DNA of 64,000 nucleotides from Spinellus fusiger (GCA_025094145.1 JALLLS010000018.1:62001-126000), one strand, 5' to 3'; counted from the stretch's first letter, positions 38,144 through 50,852 are shown. Translations and numbers: made by a program. Notes: generated by a model not told the origin, from the letters alone.

Positions 38144-39286
38144 CTAGTATCCAGAGTACAATGTGTCTAAATCAGCAGGAATATTTTCTGTGTAGGATGG
38201 CAAAAAATTTGGTAGGTTATGATCAAGAGTCATGCGGGGCTGAGTACTGGACTGAGGGTTGTCATGTTCCCAAGTATTGAAATATTCATCTTGAACTGGT
38301 GCCACTAATAAGGAATAGCGATGAGGGTTATTCTTTAGAAATCATATTATCAAAAAACCAAGAAAAAAGTATTTTATCTGCTATTTTATCTGTAAAGATT
38401 AAAAAACTTACATGAGGAATTTGGTTGATTATTTTCATTAGCCATGTATTTTTGTATAAGAAGATCATGTTGCAATTGAACTTTCTTGAAGTTTTCAAAG
38501 CTTTGATTTACATCAAAGAGTTCTTCTTGAAGGCATTGAACTTCATGAGACAGCTCCAATTGAGTTTCCTGTACTGCCTCCAATAACGCCTGATTATCGG
38601 CTGGATCACGTCGGCTGGCATCCATATCAATCGTTTTTCTTTTAATCAGCTCGAGTAATTCCTGATGGTCTCGCTTAAAATTAATGTGGAAGAACTCCCA
38701 TACTTCAGAGACACTGTTACGTTGGCCTCTTGGCTGTTTGTTAATCTTTCTAAAACCATACCTATACAAGAAAGGTAGTTTCTTAGCTTGATTTATATAG
38801 GTGAATAAATAATATTTAGCACTTACATATTTAACTGACGTACAAAGCTACAGAAGTTTCTATGTTTGAAATTAACAGGAAGAATAGTTGAAGCAAATTG
38901 CTTTGCGTTACTGACAAAGAACGATTTGCCATTTTTATGCCAATAGATTGACTTGAAATTTTTCTTATTCTCAATCATACTATGATTTTGATTTATAATT
39001 AACTCGGTATGCTTGATAAATTTATAACAATTACTTACTTCCATAGTTTCTGAACAAAAGCATTAATGCCTTTCTTAATGTATCTCTGGGGCGTTGTTTC
39101 AGCAGCTGAATTGGTTTCCCATAAGTGCTTGTCACTAGGGGAAGAGCTTGTCGAAGAACCACTTTGATACTGTGTAACAGTAACACCAGTCAAAGACGGA
39201 ATTTCCTGCTTGTTATCAAACATATTGATGCACTCAGTATCAGGAACTATTCCCATTTGATTATTGACTTGAGCCAAATCAAACAT
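38144..39286 (-). CDS. HSF-type DNA-binding transcription factor
   Basis: Four exons (minus strand): 39286-39039, 38979-38827, 38761-38412, 38304-38144; 303 residues with frame kept. After a Ser-rich head, the HSF DNA-binding domain runs from about residue 75 to 150: [53 protein letters not shown], with introns at the usual kind of positions between its helices. The motif [20 protein letters not shown] closes the domain, and a Gln/Glu-rich coiled coil ([17 protein letters not shown]) follows for oligomerisation. The C-terminus is short and acidic, without the long activation region of Hsf1, so this may be an Hsf1, Sfl1 or Mga1-type relative. The final acceptor (38305-38306) is the least certain junction. 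Confidence 0.88.
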
Positions 39287-42200
39287 AACGAAAGATTTGT
39301 GATTAATTATTTGGAATGAGAAAAGATAAAGGTAAAGGCAGAGATGAAAAAGAAAAGTAGTGTATTGAATAGCTTTATTTTATAGTGGTTGGAAAATAAA
39401 TAATTCTCATCTCACGCGATATTAGATAAGCGATACAGATTTTAAACCTTCTTGCTGCTGGCTAGTACTTGAAAAATTGTTTTACTTTAATCTAGCAACA
39501 CAAAATACCTTGCCTTCATTTTTATTCAACGGTTCAGTTAATAACTATTTTCTTGGTGTGAAAAAGTTTTTGAAGAAATGTGGTGATTCAATAACTACTG
39601 GAATATCAGATTAAGAATATTCAGTTGTTTTGGATGGGGTAGATGTGAGCTTTTTTCCTTCTTTTTATATATATATTTAAAACTACAGCCTTGCCCAATG
39701 CATAAATAGATATTTTGAACAGTGTGCGTTTATACATGCAATAAATCTATTCTTTTTTTTTGTGAATTGGGATATTCTAATACACTATTTAATATTGAAG
39801 AATATAGAGATAGATTCGTTGTTTATAGATCAAATCATTCTTCTTGCTATTTTAAACAATTTACAAACATTGAATAGCTCATAAATACACATAACTAGTG
39901 AATCATTTTCTCAATATAAAACATAATAATTTCATTGATGAAGGTTATATCCAATAATTTATTAATCGATCCGAACAAAAACTATACATCAGAATAAGGA
40001 TTTCATGTTACTTTACCCATGAAAAGGTTTCAAGAGATTGATAGGTCGTTATGTTATTTAAAAGTTCAAGGAGAAGATTTTCCTTAATGATAGCTTTTCT
40101 GATAGATAATCTTTTAATTGAATGAGAATTTATTCAATAAAGTAATAGGAACTTTCAACTACACATTCAATAAGCAAAGAATTAATATTAATAAAAAATT
40201 AAACCCATGACATCAGTGGCAGGTCGCCCTCTTTGTATACTGAAAATAAACTCATCGGTAGCCCAAAGAAGTATCTCCTTTCAAAATAAAATAAGCATTC
40301 AAATATGTGAAATGAAGGATTGAATATTATTACTCGTGTATATAATTATTTTACATAAAATCTTTACATCTTCTTGGTAGTACTTAACATATTATTTAAT
40401 TGATTCTTTACAATATTTTTTGTAAGCAAACCATTCCTTTGTTTCGATTTTTTAGTGTCTTTATAATATGCCCAATAGAGATTTTTTAGAGTGCTTGAGC
40501 TAATTGAGTGCTTAATGAAGATAAATTGTTTGAATAAAATGGATAGATTCTTTCAGGCTAATAGTGTATTTATCAGAACTATTATTACGATGTATATAAT
40601 CTGACATGGTGATTTTGAATGCTGAAAATAGATGTGCTAGAACCATCCCAGATATCTTTGCTGTTACTCTCACTATCCACGAGTTAGAAGCTTGACTCTC
40701 CTAAACATACATTTAAATACTATGATTTGGGAGAATGGATTTAATTTAATATTCATTTATTCAAAAAAAAATTCTTATAATTGTTAATAAGAGAAAAATT
40801 TGATATCTTGACCAGTATGAAAAAGACAAGTTCATTGACTAGTTTGAAGTTTGAACTTGAAAATTTGATAGTCATTGTATGGCAGATACTTTGAGTTGTT
40901 TTGCATGAATTTAGATCAAATCAGCAATTCAATCCCTCTTTACGCCATCATCAAGAGTAAACCTTCTAGTTATAGATATTTCTTTGCGAAAGAATTAGTT
41001 TCTACTGTGAAGTTTCAAACTTTTTTACATAGTCAGCTATCTCAACTAACATTCTCAGCAGCTTAACTTTGGTACTAACATTTATTTATTTAATGAGCAC
41101 TGATAAAAAGCTCCTTTGATATACTTCTACTTATAAATTATGGACTTTGCTGATTGTTGCATATCAATGGGCATGTAGTAAGCTCTAACAGAAGAACAAC
41201 AACTATACTCTTGAATGATATCGCTTGACGGAGAATTAAACTTCGTATTTCAAATTTCTTTTATTGGAATATTTCTGAAGTATTTACATGCCAACTTAGT
41301 TTCACATTCACTTGAAGGTTGCCTGTCTTTTACACAGAAACAGTCACACAACGATGAAAATGCTCATTCCTTACCTACAATAAAACAATTTATACACTGC
41401 TATCGAAATCGTCTGCCTGGTAGTTGTATATCTCATCATACTTGATATAATTCTTGTTTAAAAACCACTTAATAGTATTTTTATATGTAGTGATTCATCT
41501 AACATAGTGACAGTGAAGATACTTCAATGAACTTTTTATATCTTTGATCTTTCAGCAATAGTCTTTATACTTTTGGCTAGATTTCTCTAGACAATGTATG
41601 AATAAATATATGCATACATAAAAAGAGTAATATACGTATGTATAAATGTGTATTGTATAATAATAAAAAGATCAGCTACAGTGATGAAAGGAATGCTGCA
41701 TGTATATTTGTTGTAAGAAGGTGAAACGTAGGATTTGGATTTATATAGTCTTCTCAACAATACTATTTTCACTAGTCTTTTTATGCAGAATTGAGAAAAC
41801 ACGTTTTTTTTTAATTAAATATCAATAAAAATCATATTTTCAATATAGAAATCTTTTCTTCATAGATAAAATTCATTTCAAAATGATAATAGTTGACTAA
41901 CCATAAGCCTAACTGTAGAATAGAGCTGAGATGAATTCATACCAACACAGTGGCACTATAAAATAGACAACTTGAACTCTAAATAGTTCATTTGAACACT
42001 AAAAAATTTCTGGAGGAGGTTTCAGCCAATCAGAACAATGTTGAGAATTCATTCTCAAAAATTGTCTTTACAGGTTCTTACACTGAAATTAAACTATTTA
42101 AAAAATTGAAATTGGATGATCACTCATGTTTTTTAGACATTGTTCATAATAAAATGAGGTGTAGTTTATTAGACTGTTTAACTGTAGCATGGGTTTCCAC

Positions 42201-42690
42201 AATTCATTCAAACAAAATTCCAGTGATAATTAAGGAGAAGGAAAGACAAACCAATAAGCTTGGACTTTCTCTTGGGTCTGGTTATATTATTTGGAGTTGT
42301 CATATTCTATTTTGTGGTATCTACAAGAGTGCTCTGGATGAGTACCATCTTCTCTTGGAAATAATTTCCAAGTCTATCTATAGTATTATTGATATAATGT
42401 GTGTGTCTATCTTTGTACTTTCATAGAGAGAAATGTGTTGATCATTTAATTGGATTGTAGGACACATGTTAGCAATCATCCTCTTTCAGTAGGTTGATCT
42501 TCTCTTATTTGACATGCATTGGGTGTGAGTCTTGATTTACTAGAGGCACTCTCCTCTCTGATTGGATAGATCAATATATAACTGAGAAATACACGTTTGA
42601 GAGACCAGGGTATTGATGTTGTGAGCCAGATCTTCTAAAGGTGAATCATCAGACCCCCAACCAGTATCATTTAAAGATGAGTATCATGTA
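39287..42690. other. Gene-poor stretch upstream of the HSF-type gene
   Basis: AT-rich, no gene supported with confidence. Frames at 40875-41066 and 41215-41445 have no domain. The 144-codon frame at 41992-42426 is described separately. Confidence 0.45.
41992..42426 (+). other. Unassigned open frame, possible relic
   Basis: An open stretch of 144 codons (no ATG at its 5' end; it opens with TTG) with mixed composition (KLFKKLKLDDHSCF, RQTNKLGLSLGSGYI). It is longer than expected in such AT-rich DNA but I recognise no family. It lies 270 bp from a Fanzor-family block, so an element fragment is plausible. Confidence 0.25.
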
Positions 42691-42694
42691 AAGA

Positions 42695-43150
42695 TGTCTT
42701 GATTGTCATTCTTCTGGTAATATTTACACATGAAGGACTTGCTATAGCTTCCTATGAAAATCAAATACATGTAAGAACCCTGGGTTGATTGTAAAAGCAT
42801 GTTGTATAGTGCCAGCTACTATTTATTGTGTTGATGTGATAGTGTTCTCAATGACTTCTTGGGTTCAAAGGTATTTGGTCAGCTAATGTACGACTCACTC
42901 TACTCTTTTTTATTCAACCTCTTTGTTATTCTTTTATACTATTTTAATCTAATTGTTACTGCAGATAGAATAACTTGGCGGAAATAACCACCAAAAGGCA
43001 CACATTCTAATGCAGGCTGTTTCACTTTCATACTATACTTAAAAAAAATACACTGTATCAAATACACTACATCTTATTATAGATGATTCATCCCAGACCA
43101 TCGGTTTTGTAGATTTTTTTTACTATTTGCTAACTGTTAATTTCTCGTTT
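42695..43150 (-). pseudogene. Fanzor-family block, second copy (middle part)
   Basis: Diverged copy of about 10.09-10.65 kb: the same order of the intron-acceptor exon start (GAAGCTATAGCAAGT at about 42.75 kb versus GAGCCTATAGCAAGT at 10.12 kb) and the upstream block with KVKQPALECVPFGG and CSVFDTV. The zinc-ribbon exon is missing: similarity stops near 42.69 kb. Frameshifts separate the conserved pieces, so it is dead. Confidence 0.6.
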
Positions 43151-43154
43151 TCTC

Positions 43155-44490
43155 TAACTCACTAAATTAAATTAAATACTTTTGAAAACAAATTTCAAGA
43201 CGAAATCTTTAGGACATGTTTAACATTAAGTAAAACACTTTACATTTGATCTAGAAGTTTCAATCTTTAGAACATCAAAGCTCAACATATTTGTTTATCG
43301 AAAATAGAAAAATAATAAGAATTGATACTTTATATATTCTCCTTTGGCATCAATGAGTGCCTGACATATATCTGTCATGCTCTGAATTTATTGTTGTGTA
43401 AGTTCAATACCAACTCTCTCCCACTCTTCTGCAATTAGATACATAAAACATTCTACATTGTTAATAGTTACCCCTCTTTCTTCAATTCGTCTTTCCAAGG
43501 CCCACTATATGCGCTCGATTGGAGTTAAGTCAGGTCTTTGTACAGATCAGTACTCAAAAAACCCTAATTTAATGTGTCTCTTTCCACTATCTAGCATAGT
43601 CCCCAATATGACAGCTATTACCTTTTTGTAACAGAAACCCTCTGTTCTCTTTCTAGTGCAATTTCGTGAACCAAATATGGAACTCGCCAGCTAAAACCTT
43701 GATGTATTTGTCTGGATTTACAGTGTTACCAACAAAGACTAATGGGCCAAGCCTTCCCTCCCAAAAAAAAAACAGCTCCAAAGCATGACTCCATTGCCAC
43801 CAAACTTAGTTATTGGAACACTATGATTAAGATCATAACGCTATCTAACTTTTATGGTGATATAGGCACCTCTATTCTTCCCTTTCACGGCTTACCTTGA
43901 CTCGTTAAACCAGATGATACCTCTCCACTGATCACTCGTTCAATTGAAATGTTGGTCTAAAAAGCCTTTTTTCCTTGTGTTTTTCAGTGATGGCTGGCTT
44001 GTGGTCTATAGAGAAAAAAAGATCCGAGCCCTAACTGATTATAGTGGCTGATAATGGTGTTTCTATACATATTCACCTCAGACTTCAACATGTCTAATTT
44101 CAGCTGATTATATGAGGCAAATGGACCCTTTCTAGGTGTCTGAGGTCCCTCTCACTAGCTTTTTATTTTATTTTTCCATGACTATTTAAACATAATGGTG
44201 ACCCACGTTCTTTGATGCTTTTGATAATATTTTGAACTGTGGGCTTTACTACAACTATGTTTACAGTGACAGTCAATTTTAATCCAGCCTTAAACAGGTA
44301 ATAAATGCCCCAGCATCTTCTATCTTTTACCCTATCCTATTCTCCACAAATGTGAGCTTCTGAAAATTTACCTGACATATTATGTTAGTTTAATAATATT
44401 TGTAAGGAAAAAGGGTTTTATGCAAAAAAAAAGTATTTATTATTATTATTAAAATTTAAGTAAGTATTTAAATTCAATTGTATGTGGCTG
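43155..44490 (-). mobile_element. Tc1/mariner element copy C, decayed, reversed
   Basis: Reverse-complement relative of the 16.7-kb element. It carries recognisable transposase pieces, such as the antisense of a DLTPIE motif near 43.52 kb and the MTDICQALID-like C-terminus near 43.36 kb. The right end, in reverse complement, is CAGCCACATACAATTGAATT next to TA at 44491-44492. The left end is degenerate and placed approximately. Many stops and indels; inactive. Confidence 0.7.
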
Positions 44491-45064
44491 TAGAGACCAA
44501 GCCTATGGTTATTGAGATAGACAAGGTAGAGAACTCGCAAGTGGAATTGCAATCTATTCCAGACCGTGGAGGAATTAAACGGGAACATAACCAATCCAGC
44601 TTGCAAGACCACCTTTTACAAGCTAATGAAGAAACTTATGTCTGTTCTAATTGATAATTATAGGCATTGGAATGTCACTAGAACAACAGTAGTTTAATGT
44701 CTGAACTGATGAGCCAGTATTAAATTGAAAAGAAACACATTATTTGTATTTATAAAGTATAAAGATATATAAAAAAGGCCATACAATCATTTTCTTTCAG
44801 TTTATATAATCTATGCCTAACATTAAAATAATAATGTTTGTTTTGTACAAGATAAGTCTACTACTTTTATGGATTCGCCATAAGGTGAAATCTCTGCCAA
44901 TTCAAAGTAGAAAATACCTTTTTTATTTTATTTTTAAATTCATGGTGTATCTTTTCTGTTTAACACATCATATAGCCTATTGTTTTTATACTATTCCTCA
45001 ATTATACTTAGCTACATTGAAAGACATTTTCATTTGAATATTCTATTAACCAATACAACTTTGC
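44489..45064 (+). repeat. Copy 2 of the 573-bp inverted duplication
   Basis: Near-identical to 35592-36164 in opposite orientation. Its left boundary coincides within 2 bp with the TA target of Tc1 copy C, and its right boundary lies in unique sequence after ACTTTGC. Much better conserved than the neighbouring relics, so the duplication is recent. Confidence 0.9.
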
Positions 45065-47382
45065 TTGATTACTAAGGTATTTTATGACTGAATGATTTTA
45101 TTGTGTATAGTTCAAATTATATAAAATGTGGTTTTTCTACTTGGTTGACATGGTGCCAAAAATGATGTCTAAAGGTCAGGGATATCCTCGGGTAAGGCGT
45201 AAGAAATATTAAACGCAGGATATTATGAGGAATCAATGATAAAGTCACTAATATCATCCCTATAATTACAACCAGAATTACGATTTAAGACTCGAGTCAT
45301 GCCCGAATCTTATTTTAAATAGTCTTCATATAAAATCAGCGAGAAAATGTCTACTTTATTTAATAAGAAGTAATATCACAATAAGAGTGCATTTTTTCCT
45401 AACAACATTTTTCTATTTTATTTAGTTTCAACTGTAAAAGGCTTATATCCAGTTCAATGACATTAGTTTATATGAAACAAACATCTCCAATCATAATTGC
45501 ACTAGGATATGTAGTGCATGTTACAGACTATAATCACAGATCTTCTAATAATATTGTGCAACAGGCTAAGCATGTAATTTTTTTTATAAAGAGCATATTT
45601 TTAATTCAATCGATTACCTTGTTCTATAATATTACTTTGTGAACATTAGCTATGTGATGTAGAATGTTGACATGAGCACTGCCTCAAGATACATACCAAA
45701 GAAGGAGTTATCTTGTTTAGAACTCAACATACTGAATGCCTCCTTTCTATTCTCAGACTGAGTTTATGATATCAATACCACTCTTTCATTAATGTTCTAT
45801 AGAAAGTAAACTTGTATGTGATCGATAACGCCCTTTTCAGAAGATGGTTAATTTAAGCTATAAGATTAGAGAAGTCTATATTCATAATAAAATTGAAAAA
45901 GGTAAATTTCTATAATTGAAATGAAGCATTTGCATGCACTAGTCATCACTCCATGCAGTATGCATTCATAATATCAACACGATACAGCTACTTTCTACTT
46001 CATCTCTTTTGAAGTGAGATATATCAGCACTTGCATACTTGGCAAGAATAGAAAATTCAAAATGAATAATAATGCCGATTCACAATAAAATAAAATTCAA
46101 GTCTATGATTTATTCCTATTTACTACTATACGAGTTGTATTTCCTATGCGTTGATAGTACATGGATGTACTTGTACCTTTATAAATTTATAAAAGAGTCA
46201 GTCATACGTTAGACATGAAACAGTTACTTAAATAATTATATTCTCTCTCTATTTCTTCTGAAACAACAGATGAAGACACATCTTTGTATAATGTAGAGAT
46301 AAATAGAATGTATCGACCATATGTAATTCATTCTGTGCAGTCATTTCGTCTTTGATGTGATTCATTTCTATGTGCCTCAGTGTCTCATAAGGTGAAACAT
46401 GAGATAATCGACATAATAATACTGCATAGTGTGTTAACTATTTGACTTGCAATGAATTCACCAACAGTGCATAAATCATTACCAATTCTTTTGTTCACAG
46501 TCATGCGGAACCAGTTCACTCATAAGTGTGTGATTTTACCTGTACACCCCTCAGCAGAACTAGACCTGAGATGAGCCAACCTATAGGCCTTTCTATAGCA
46601 AAAATGTGTGTAACTTGTATAGTAGACCTGTTATTTATGACTCCACTCTTTAGAAGCTGCTATCTCTACATATGATTCCTTGCTGCATGTGCGTCTGCAG
46701 CAGAACACATAATGCCTTTATCCTTTCTAGTTCAATTGCACATAAAATAACAATTCAAATATAGTGTGGCTCAGCAATTGTCACCATCGTGGTTGTATAT
46801 GGTATTCTAATAAGAATAAAGACAACTGTCTCCTCACCTCGATGGACCGGCCCACTATTTCCTATTCAACAGGTATTATTGGCTGGTTTTTACCTATTCT
46901 ATAGGTGTGTGATGCTTGAAATTAAAGTATTGGCAGTGACACATCCTCTCTTATGAGTCTCTTTTTATTTTATTTTTGTTTTTTAAATAAAATAATAATA
47001 ATAATAATAATAGTAATCTAACACTCATAGGATAAATAATAAACATCGAGTTATGTCTGACTGCTATTGACTAGAGACATGTCTTTGTCCAATGTATGCT
47101 AAGGAAGAGTAAAAGTCTATACACTAAAAAAACCCTCCATCATAGAATAAAAATTAAAGTAGAAAATAATTCCATTCTTATTCTAGTAATTGAAAGAAAG
47201 AAAAATGGCTTCAGAAAAAAACTTCAAACTAAACCCAATGTATATCTTAACAAGCCAACAAAATACTCTATTGGAAGTGTAAAAGAACACTCTGCATTAT
47301 GTTCTATTCCACAGTCACGTCTATTCACACACACACAGAAACCAGGAAAAAAAGGGAAATCTTTCTTTTCCTGGAGTAAAAC
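45065..47382. other. Gene-less stretch and RPAP1 upstream region
   Basis: AT-rich, with a TAA microsatellite near 46.99-47.01 kb and an AC repeat at about 47.33 kb just before the RPAP1 start. A 107-codon plus frame at 47096-47419 overlaps the RPAP1 start in another frame and looks like leader sequence. Confidence 0.5.
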
Positions 47383-50300
47383 ATGCATTCATCGATCCGA
47401 CCTTCTCGTAGTGATTTAGACGATGATCTCGAAGAGCTTCAGCGTAACTTTTTTGCGACTCAACAAAAGCCTTCTGCTAGTGTAGTTCGGGCTGCACCAC
47501 CTCTTTTAGAGAAGACTGCACCCAAACAAGACACACCCAAGAAAGAAAGTGTATTTGCTCAGAGAAGACGTGAGGCCCAAGAAAAGACACTCGCTACAGC
47601 ACCTCCTATGCCTTCTTTAGAGAGTATGCCTGATGCTATAATGCCTTCTCTTGAGAAATTACCTACACAAACGACACAAACGACACAGACCATAACAAGA
47701 GACCAAGAGACCTCAGAATTTGAACCTGTTCAGGATCCTTTTCAAGCACCTCATGTACCTGTCACTAAAAAGATGCTAGACTTGACTTCTATGCTTGGAT
47801 CTGTACTGGGACAAGTCAAAGAACATACTGTGGAAACCGTCGTGGCTCCTTCCATGCCTACAGAGAAACCTGTGGGTCTTTCTTCATCTGGCCATACTCA
47901 GGGATTTCCACAACCTGCACGTCTTAGTAGATTCAAAAAGAATATCATGGCTTCTACAGTGGATCCCAGAGAAACAAGGGTAGAGGTAGAAGTAGAAACA
48001 AAAGTAGAAACAGAAAAGGGGTCTATGGAGATGGATGAAAATACAAGACGCATTGAAGCAATGACAGAAGAAGAGATAGAGGAGGCACGACAGGAGATTA
48101 TGGGAGTATTGAGTCCTGAGTCTATTGCTATGCTTATGAAAAAGAAACCCACACAAAAAAAGAAGGTGCAATGGGCACAGGATGAAGAACAAATAGCCAT
48201 GAAAGAGACCTATTTTAAAGATGTTCCTTTAGAAAAGGATAAATTGGCATGGATGAATACTTCTCCTCTTCCTATAAAACAAGACAAAGCAAAACAAGAT
48301 GAGTCTGTGTATACTCAACTGCGATTTGATCTTAAGGGATGTCTTGTGAACCAAGAAGAAGAGATTCCTCAGCACCTTGGTCTTCATCATCATGGAGCAG
48401 ATCCTGATAAAGCAGGTTATACATTAGCAGAACTATTACATCTGATGAGAAGCCATGTACCATCACAGCGTTCCATGGTGCTTACAACAGTGGCACGTAT
48501 TATTCAGCATACAAAATATACTCTTTGTCACTCCTCTGCACCCTGGGCACAACAAGTCTTGGAAACCTTTGTACGTCCTGATCTTGCTATTCCCATCTAC
48601 CTTAGATCTGCCCTGGATGACAACCATCTTGTTGTGCAAATAAGTGCTATCAAATCCATAGCTGCTCTTTTACTTGATAGTGATGAAGAAGAAGAAAAAG
48701 AGAATATGGAGGTGTTTATGGGTCATATTTTCCATCCTCGTGAACCAGAACATAAAGAAGAACAAGTGACTGGACTCTTTACTCGATTCGCTACTACTGT
48801 CAATGCTCTCAAACAGGCTGCACAGACAAAGGAAGAGGAAGAAGAGGAAGAGGAAGAAAGTAAAGATGCTAAATTAGCCCATAAGGATCTTGTGAGAGGA
48901 TTCATTTCCATGGACATTCTTGCTCGTATTCGCTACCTAATAGCACCTTCAAGTGCTCTTTTGGAGGACACACAGTCCATGGATCTTCTGTTCAGAATAC
49001 TCCTACGACTTGCCCAAGCAGGAAGAGATGTATGTACAGCCATAATGGAGTACGACCTTTTGGATCGGGCACTTGCATGGGGAGTCTATGAAGCAGAATG
49101 GCCCATGACACAAGCCTCTGTTCATCTTCCTAGCACGACTGTTCTGCGTCTTTTACGTGTTATGGCCCAAGGCGACAAAAAGATAGCCAAGACTCTCATC
49201 ACTATGATCCAACCTACTCTCCAGTATTTGGTTGTCTCCCCTCAAGCCTCCTGTGCTGAAAGACAGTCGCATGCCTACCTACTCCAACAAGAGATGCTCC
49301 GACTGCTGCGTGTGCTGATATGCTATGGACTGGTCATGCCCACACTCCAGGATCTACAGGATCCCTTGACAGACTGGCTTCGTGCTGCTCTCAAAACACC
49401 CAAAGCAAGAGATGCTGACAGGGCAAGCGCCTCTCTGTGTCTGTTGGAGGTTCTGTTACATGCAGCAGCAGATCCTCACAAGATAACGCCTGCCCATGCC
49501 ATTCCCTGGGCCCAACCCACTGCCTTTCTGCCCATGGTGGTGTCTCTCTTGTCGGCTGCTTCTTCTCAAGTGCAGGACAGTGCCCTGGGATACCTTGCTG
49601 CCTGGGCTTCTTTCATTGACAGATTCCCACCTCCAGAATCCGTAGTTCGACATGTATGGGAGGCTCTTTCCAGCATTGACTGGTCCCAGACACAAGGAGA
49701 ACGTACTCTACGACATGTTCAGCTCCTGTCTGCCTATAAATCTCTCCGCTCACCCTGCTATAAAGATCTGGTGGGTCTGGCCCAACAGGAAATGCTGTCT
49801 GTGTCTGTAGTGCAGGGATTGTCTTTTTTGGAGACCGGTCCCCAGAACACAAAGAGTCCTCATAATTCCCACAGCACAGCATGCAGTAGGGCGTTCATGG
49901 TATGGCTCTCCTCCACAGAAGCACCGGTTCGGAAACAGGTGTGGCCCGATTATCACATGGCTGAGATTAAAACAGCAGTATGCAGCGTGCATGCAGGTGC
50001 AGCCGAAACGTGGCCAGCACAGAGCCTAATACAGTCGTGTGTGTTGGATCGGTTGGGCTCATTGGCCTCTTCTGTAGACGCCTTTTATGGTGTGGATCAT
50101 GATACGTCAGTCTCCAAAGCCTTGTTCGAGTACGACGGTCGGTGTATTGAGACCTTGATGTATGCAAAGGGACATCAGACAACCCTCAGTGTGTTTCTAT
50201 GGTCACCCATTGATGAAATGTACCATGGCGACAAGACCTCCATTCCTTACACACAGCCTGCTCAGGTGGTGGCAGCTGCACTGGAGGCAGCTCAATTGGA

Positions 50301-50754
50301 TCCATGCCCTGATCCTGCCATTGTTATTGTGTCGCTGATGAAAGTATTCCTGGTGGGCGACAGAGAAGGACGACAGCATGGGTTTGAGAGTGATCGTGAG
50401 GTGTTTTGGGAGGTGTCGGAGTCTGTAGATAGGTGGTTGGATCAGGTGTGCCATCAACCTACTGAATTACGTCTCCTTGAAGATGCATGGCGGAGGTCAT
50501 CGGGATACATCCGACAAGCCCATGTTCCATTCTATCCATTCTACCAGTCGTTTGTGGCCCAGTATGCAGCTGTTTCCATGGGCCATCGTGGGTTTGCCCG
50601 TCTACTAGCCTATCTAGCAACGGAATTGATCCAGCATATTGACTACTGGCACTTGTTAATAAGTGATTATCGTGACATTCTTAGGACACTCAAGATTCAA
50701 CTTGAGCAAGTGGCAAATCCACAAGCACTATTAGAACTGCAAAAACATATGTAG
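47383..50754 (+). CDS. RNA polymerase II-associated protein 1 (RPAP1) homologue
   Basis: RPAP1 is an interface factor for RNA polymerase II assembly and nuclear import. A single uninterrupted exon of 1123 residues, a contrast with the intron-rich neighbours. The N-terminal domain is seen at about 219-250 (RRIEAMTEEEIEEARQEIM, LSPESIAMLMKKK). The RPAP1 C-domain signature follows at about 312-345 (RFDLKGCLV, LGLHHHGADPDKAGYTLAEL). The remaining 750 residues are helical, with an acidic Glu run near 48.83-48.86 kb. The ATG at 47383 gives a normal acidic/aromatic RPAP1 start (DDDLEELQRNFF). Yeast relatives go under Rba50. Family call is confident. Confidence 0.92.
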   Translation: MHSSIRPSRSDLDDDLEELQRNFFATQQKPSASVVRAAPPLLEKTAPKQDTPKKESVFAQRRREAQEKTLATAPPMPSLESMPDAIMPSLEKLPTQTTQTTQTITRDQETSEFEPVQDPFQAPHVPVTKKMLDLTSMLGSVLGQVKEHTVETVVAPSMPTEKPVGLSSSGHTQGFPQPARLSRFKKNIMASTVDPRETRVEVEVETKVETEKGSMEMDENTRRIEAMTEEEIEEARQEIMGVLSPESIAMLMKKKPTQKKKVQWAQDEEQIAMKETYFKDVPLEKDKLAWMNTSPLPIKQDKAKQDESVYTQLRFDLKGCLVNQEEEIPQHLGLHHHGADPDKAGYTLAELLHLMRSHVPSQRSMVLTTVARIIQHTKYTLCHSSAPWAQQVLETFVRPDLAIPIYLRSALDDNHLVVQISAIKSIAALLLDSDEEEEKENMEVFMGHIFHPREPEHKEEQVTGLFTRFATTVNALKQAAQTKEEEEEEEEESKDAKLAHKDLVRGFISMDILARIRYLIAPSSALLEDTQSMDLLFRILLRLAQAGRDVCTAIMEYDLLDRALAWGVYEAEWPMTQASVHLPSTTVLRLLRVMAQGDKKIAKTLITMIQPTLQYLVVSPQASCAERQSHAYLLQQEMLRLLRVLICYGLVMPTLQDLQDPLTDWLRAALKTPKARDADRASASLCLLEVLLHAAADPHKITPAHAIPWAQPTAFLPMVVSLLSAASSQVQDSALGYLAAWASFIDRFPPPESVVRHVWEALSSIDWSQTQGERTLRHVQLLSAYKSLRSPCYKDLVGLAQQEMLSVSVVQGLSFLETGPQNTKSPHNSHSTACSRAFMVWLSSTEAPVRKQVWPDYHMAEIKTAVCSVHAGAAETWPAQSLIQSCVLDRLGSLASSVDAFYGVDHDTSVSKALFEYDGRCIETLMYAKGHQTTLSVFLWSPIDEMYHGDKTSIPYTQPAQVVAAALEAAQLDPCPDPAIVIVSLMKVFLVGDREGRQHGFESDREVFWEVSESVDRWLDQVCHQPTELRLLEDAWRRSSGYIRQAHVPFYPFYQSFVAQYAAVSMGHRGFARLLAYLATELIQHIDYWHLLISDYRDILRTLKIQLEQVANPQALLELQKHM

Positions 50755-50852
50755 AGCATAATAAATCAACCCATCAGTCTATACACTATAGGAGACAGTA
50801 GAGAAGAAGAAAAGAGAAAGGGGCAGAGCGGGTTCTTTTTGTTGTTTTCATT

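Noticed and set aside
35592..45064. The two 573-bp copies as LTRs of a retrotransposon
   Set aside because: They are inverted, not direct, repeats and enclose an ordinary HSF-type gene rather than gag/pol.
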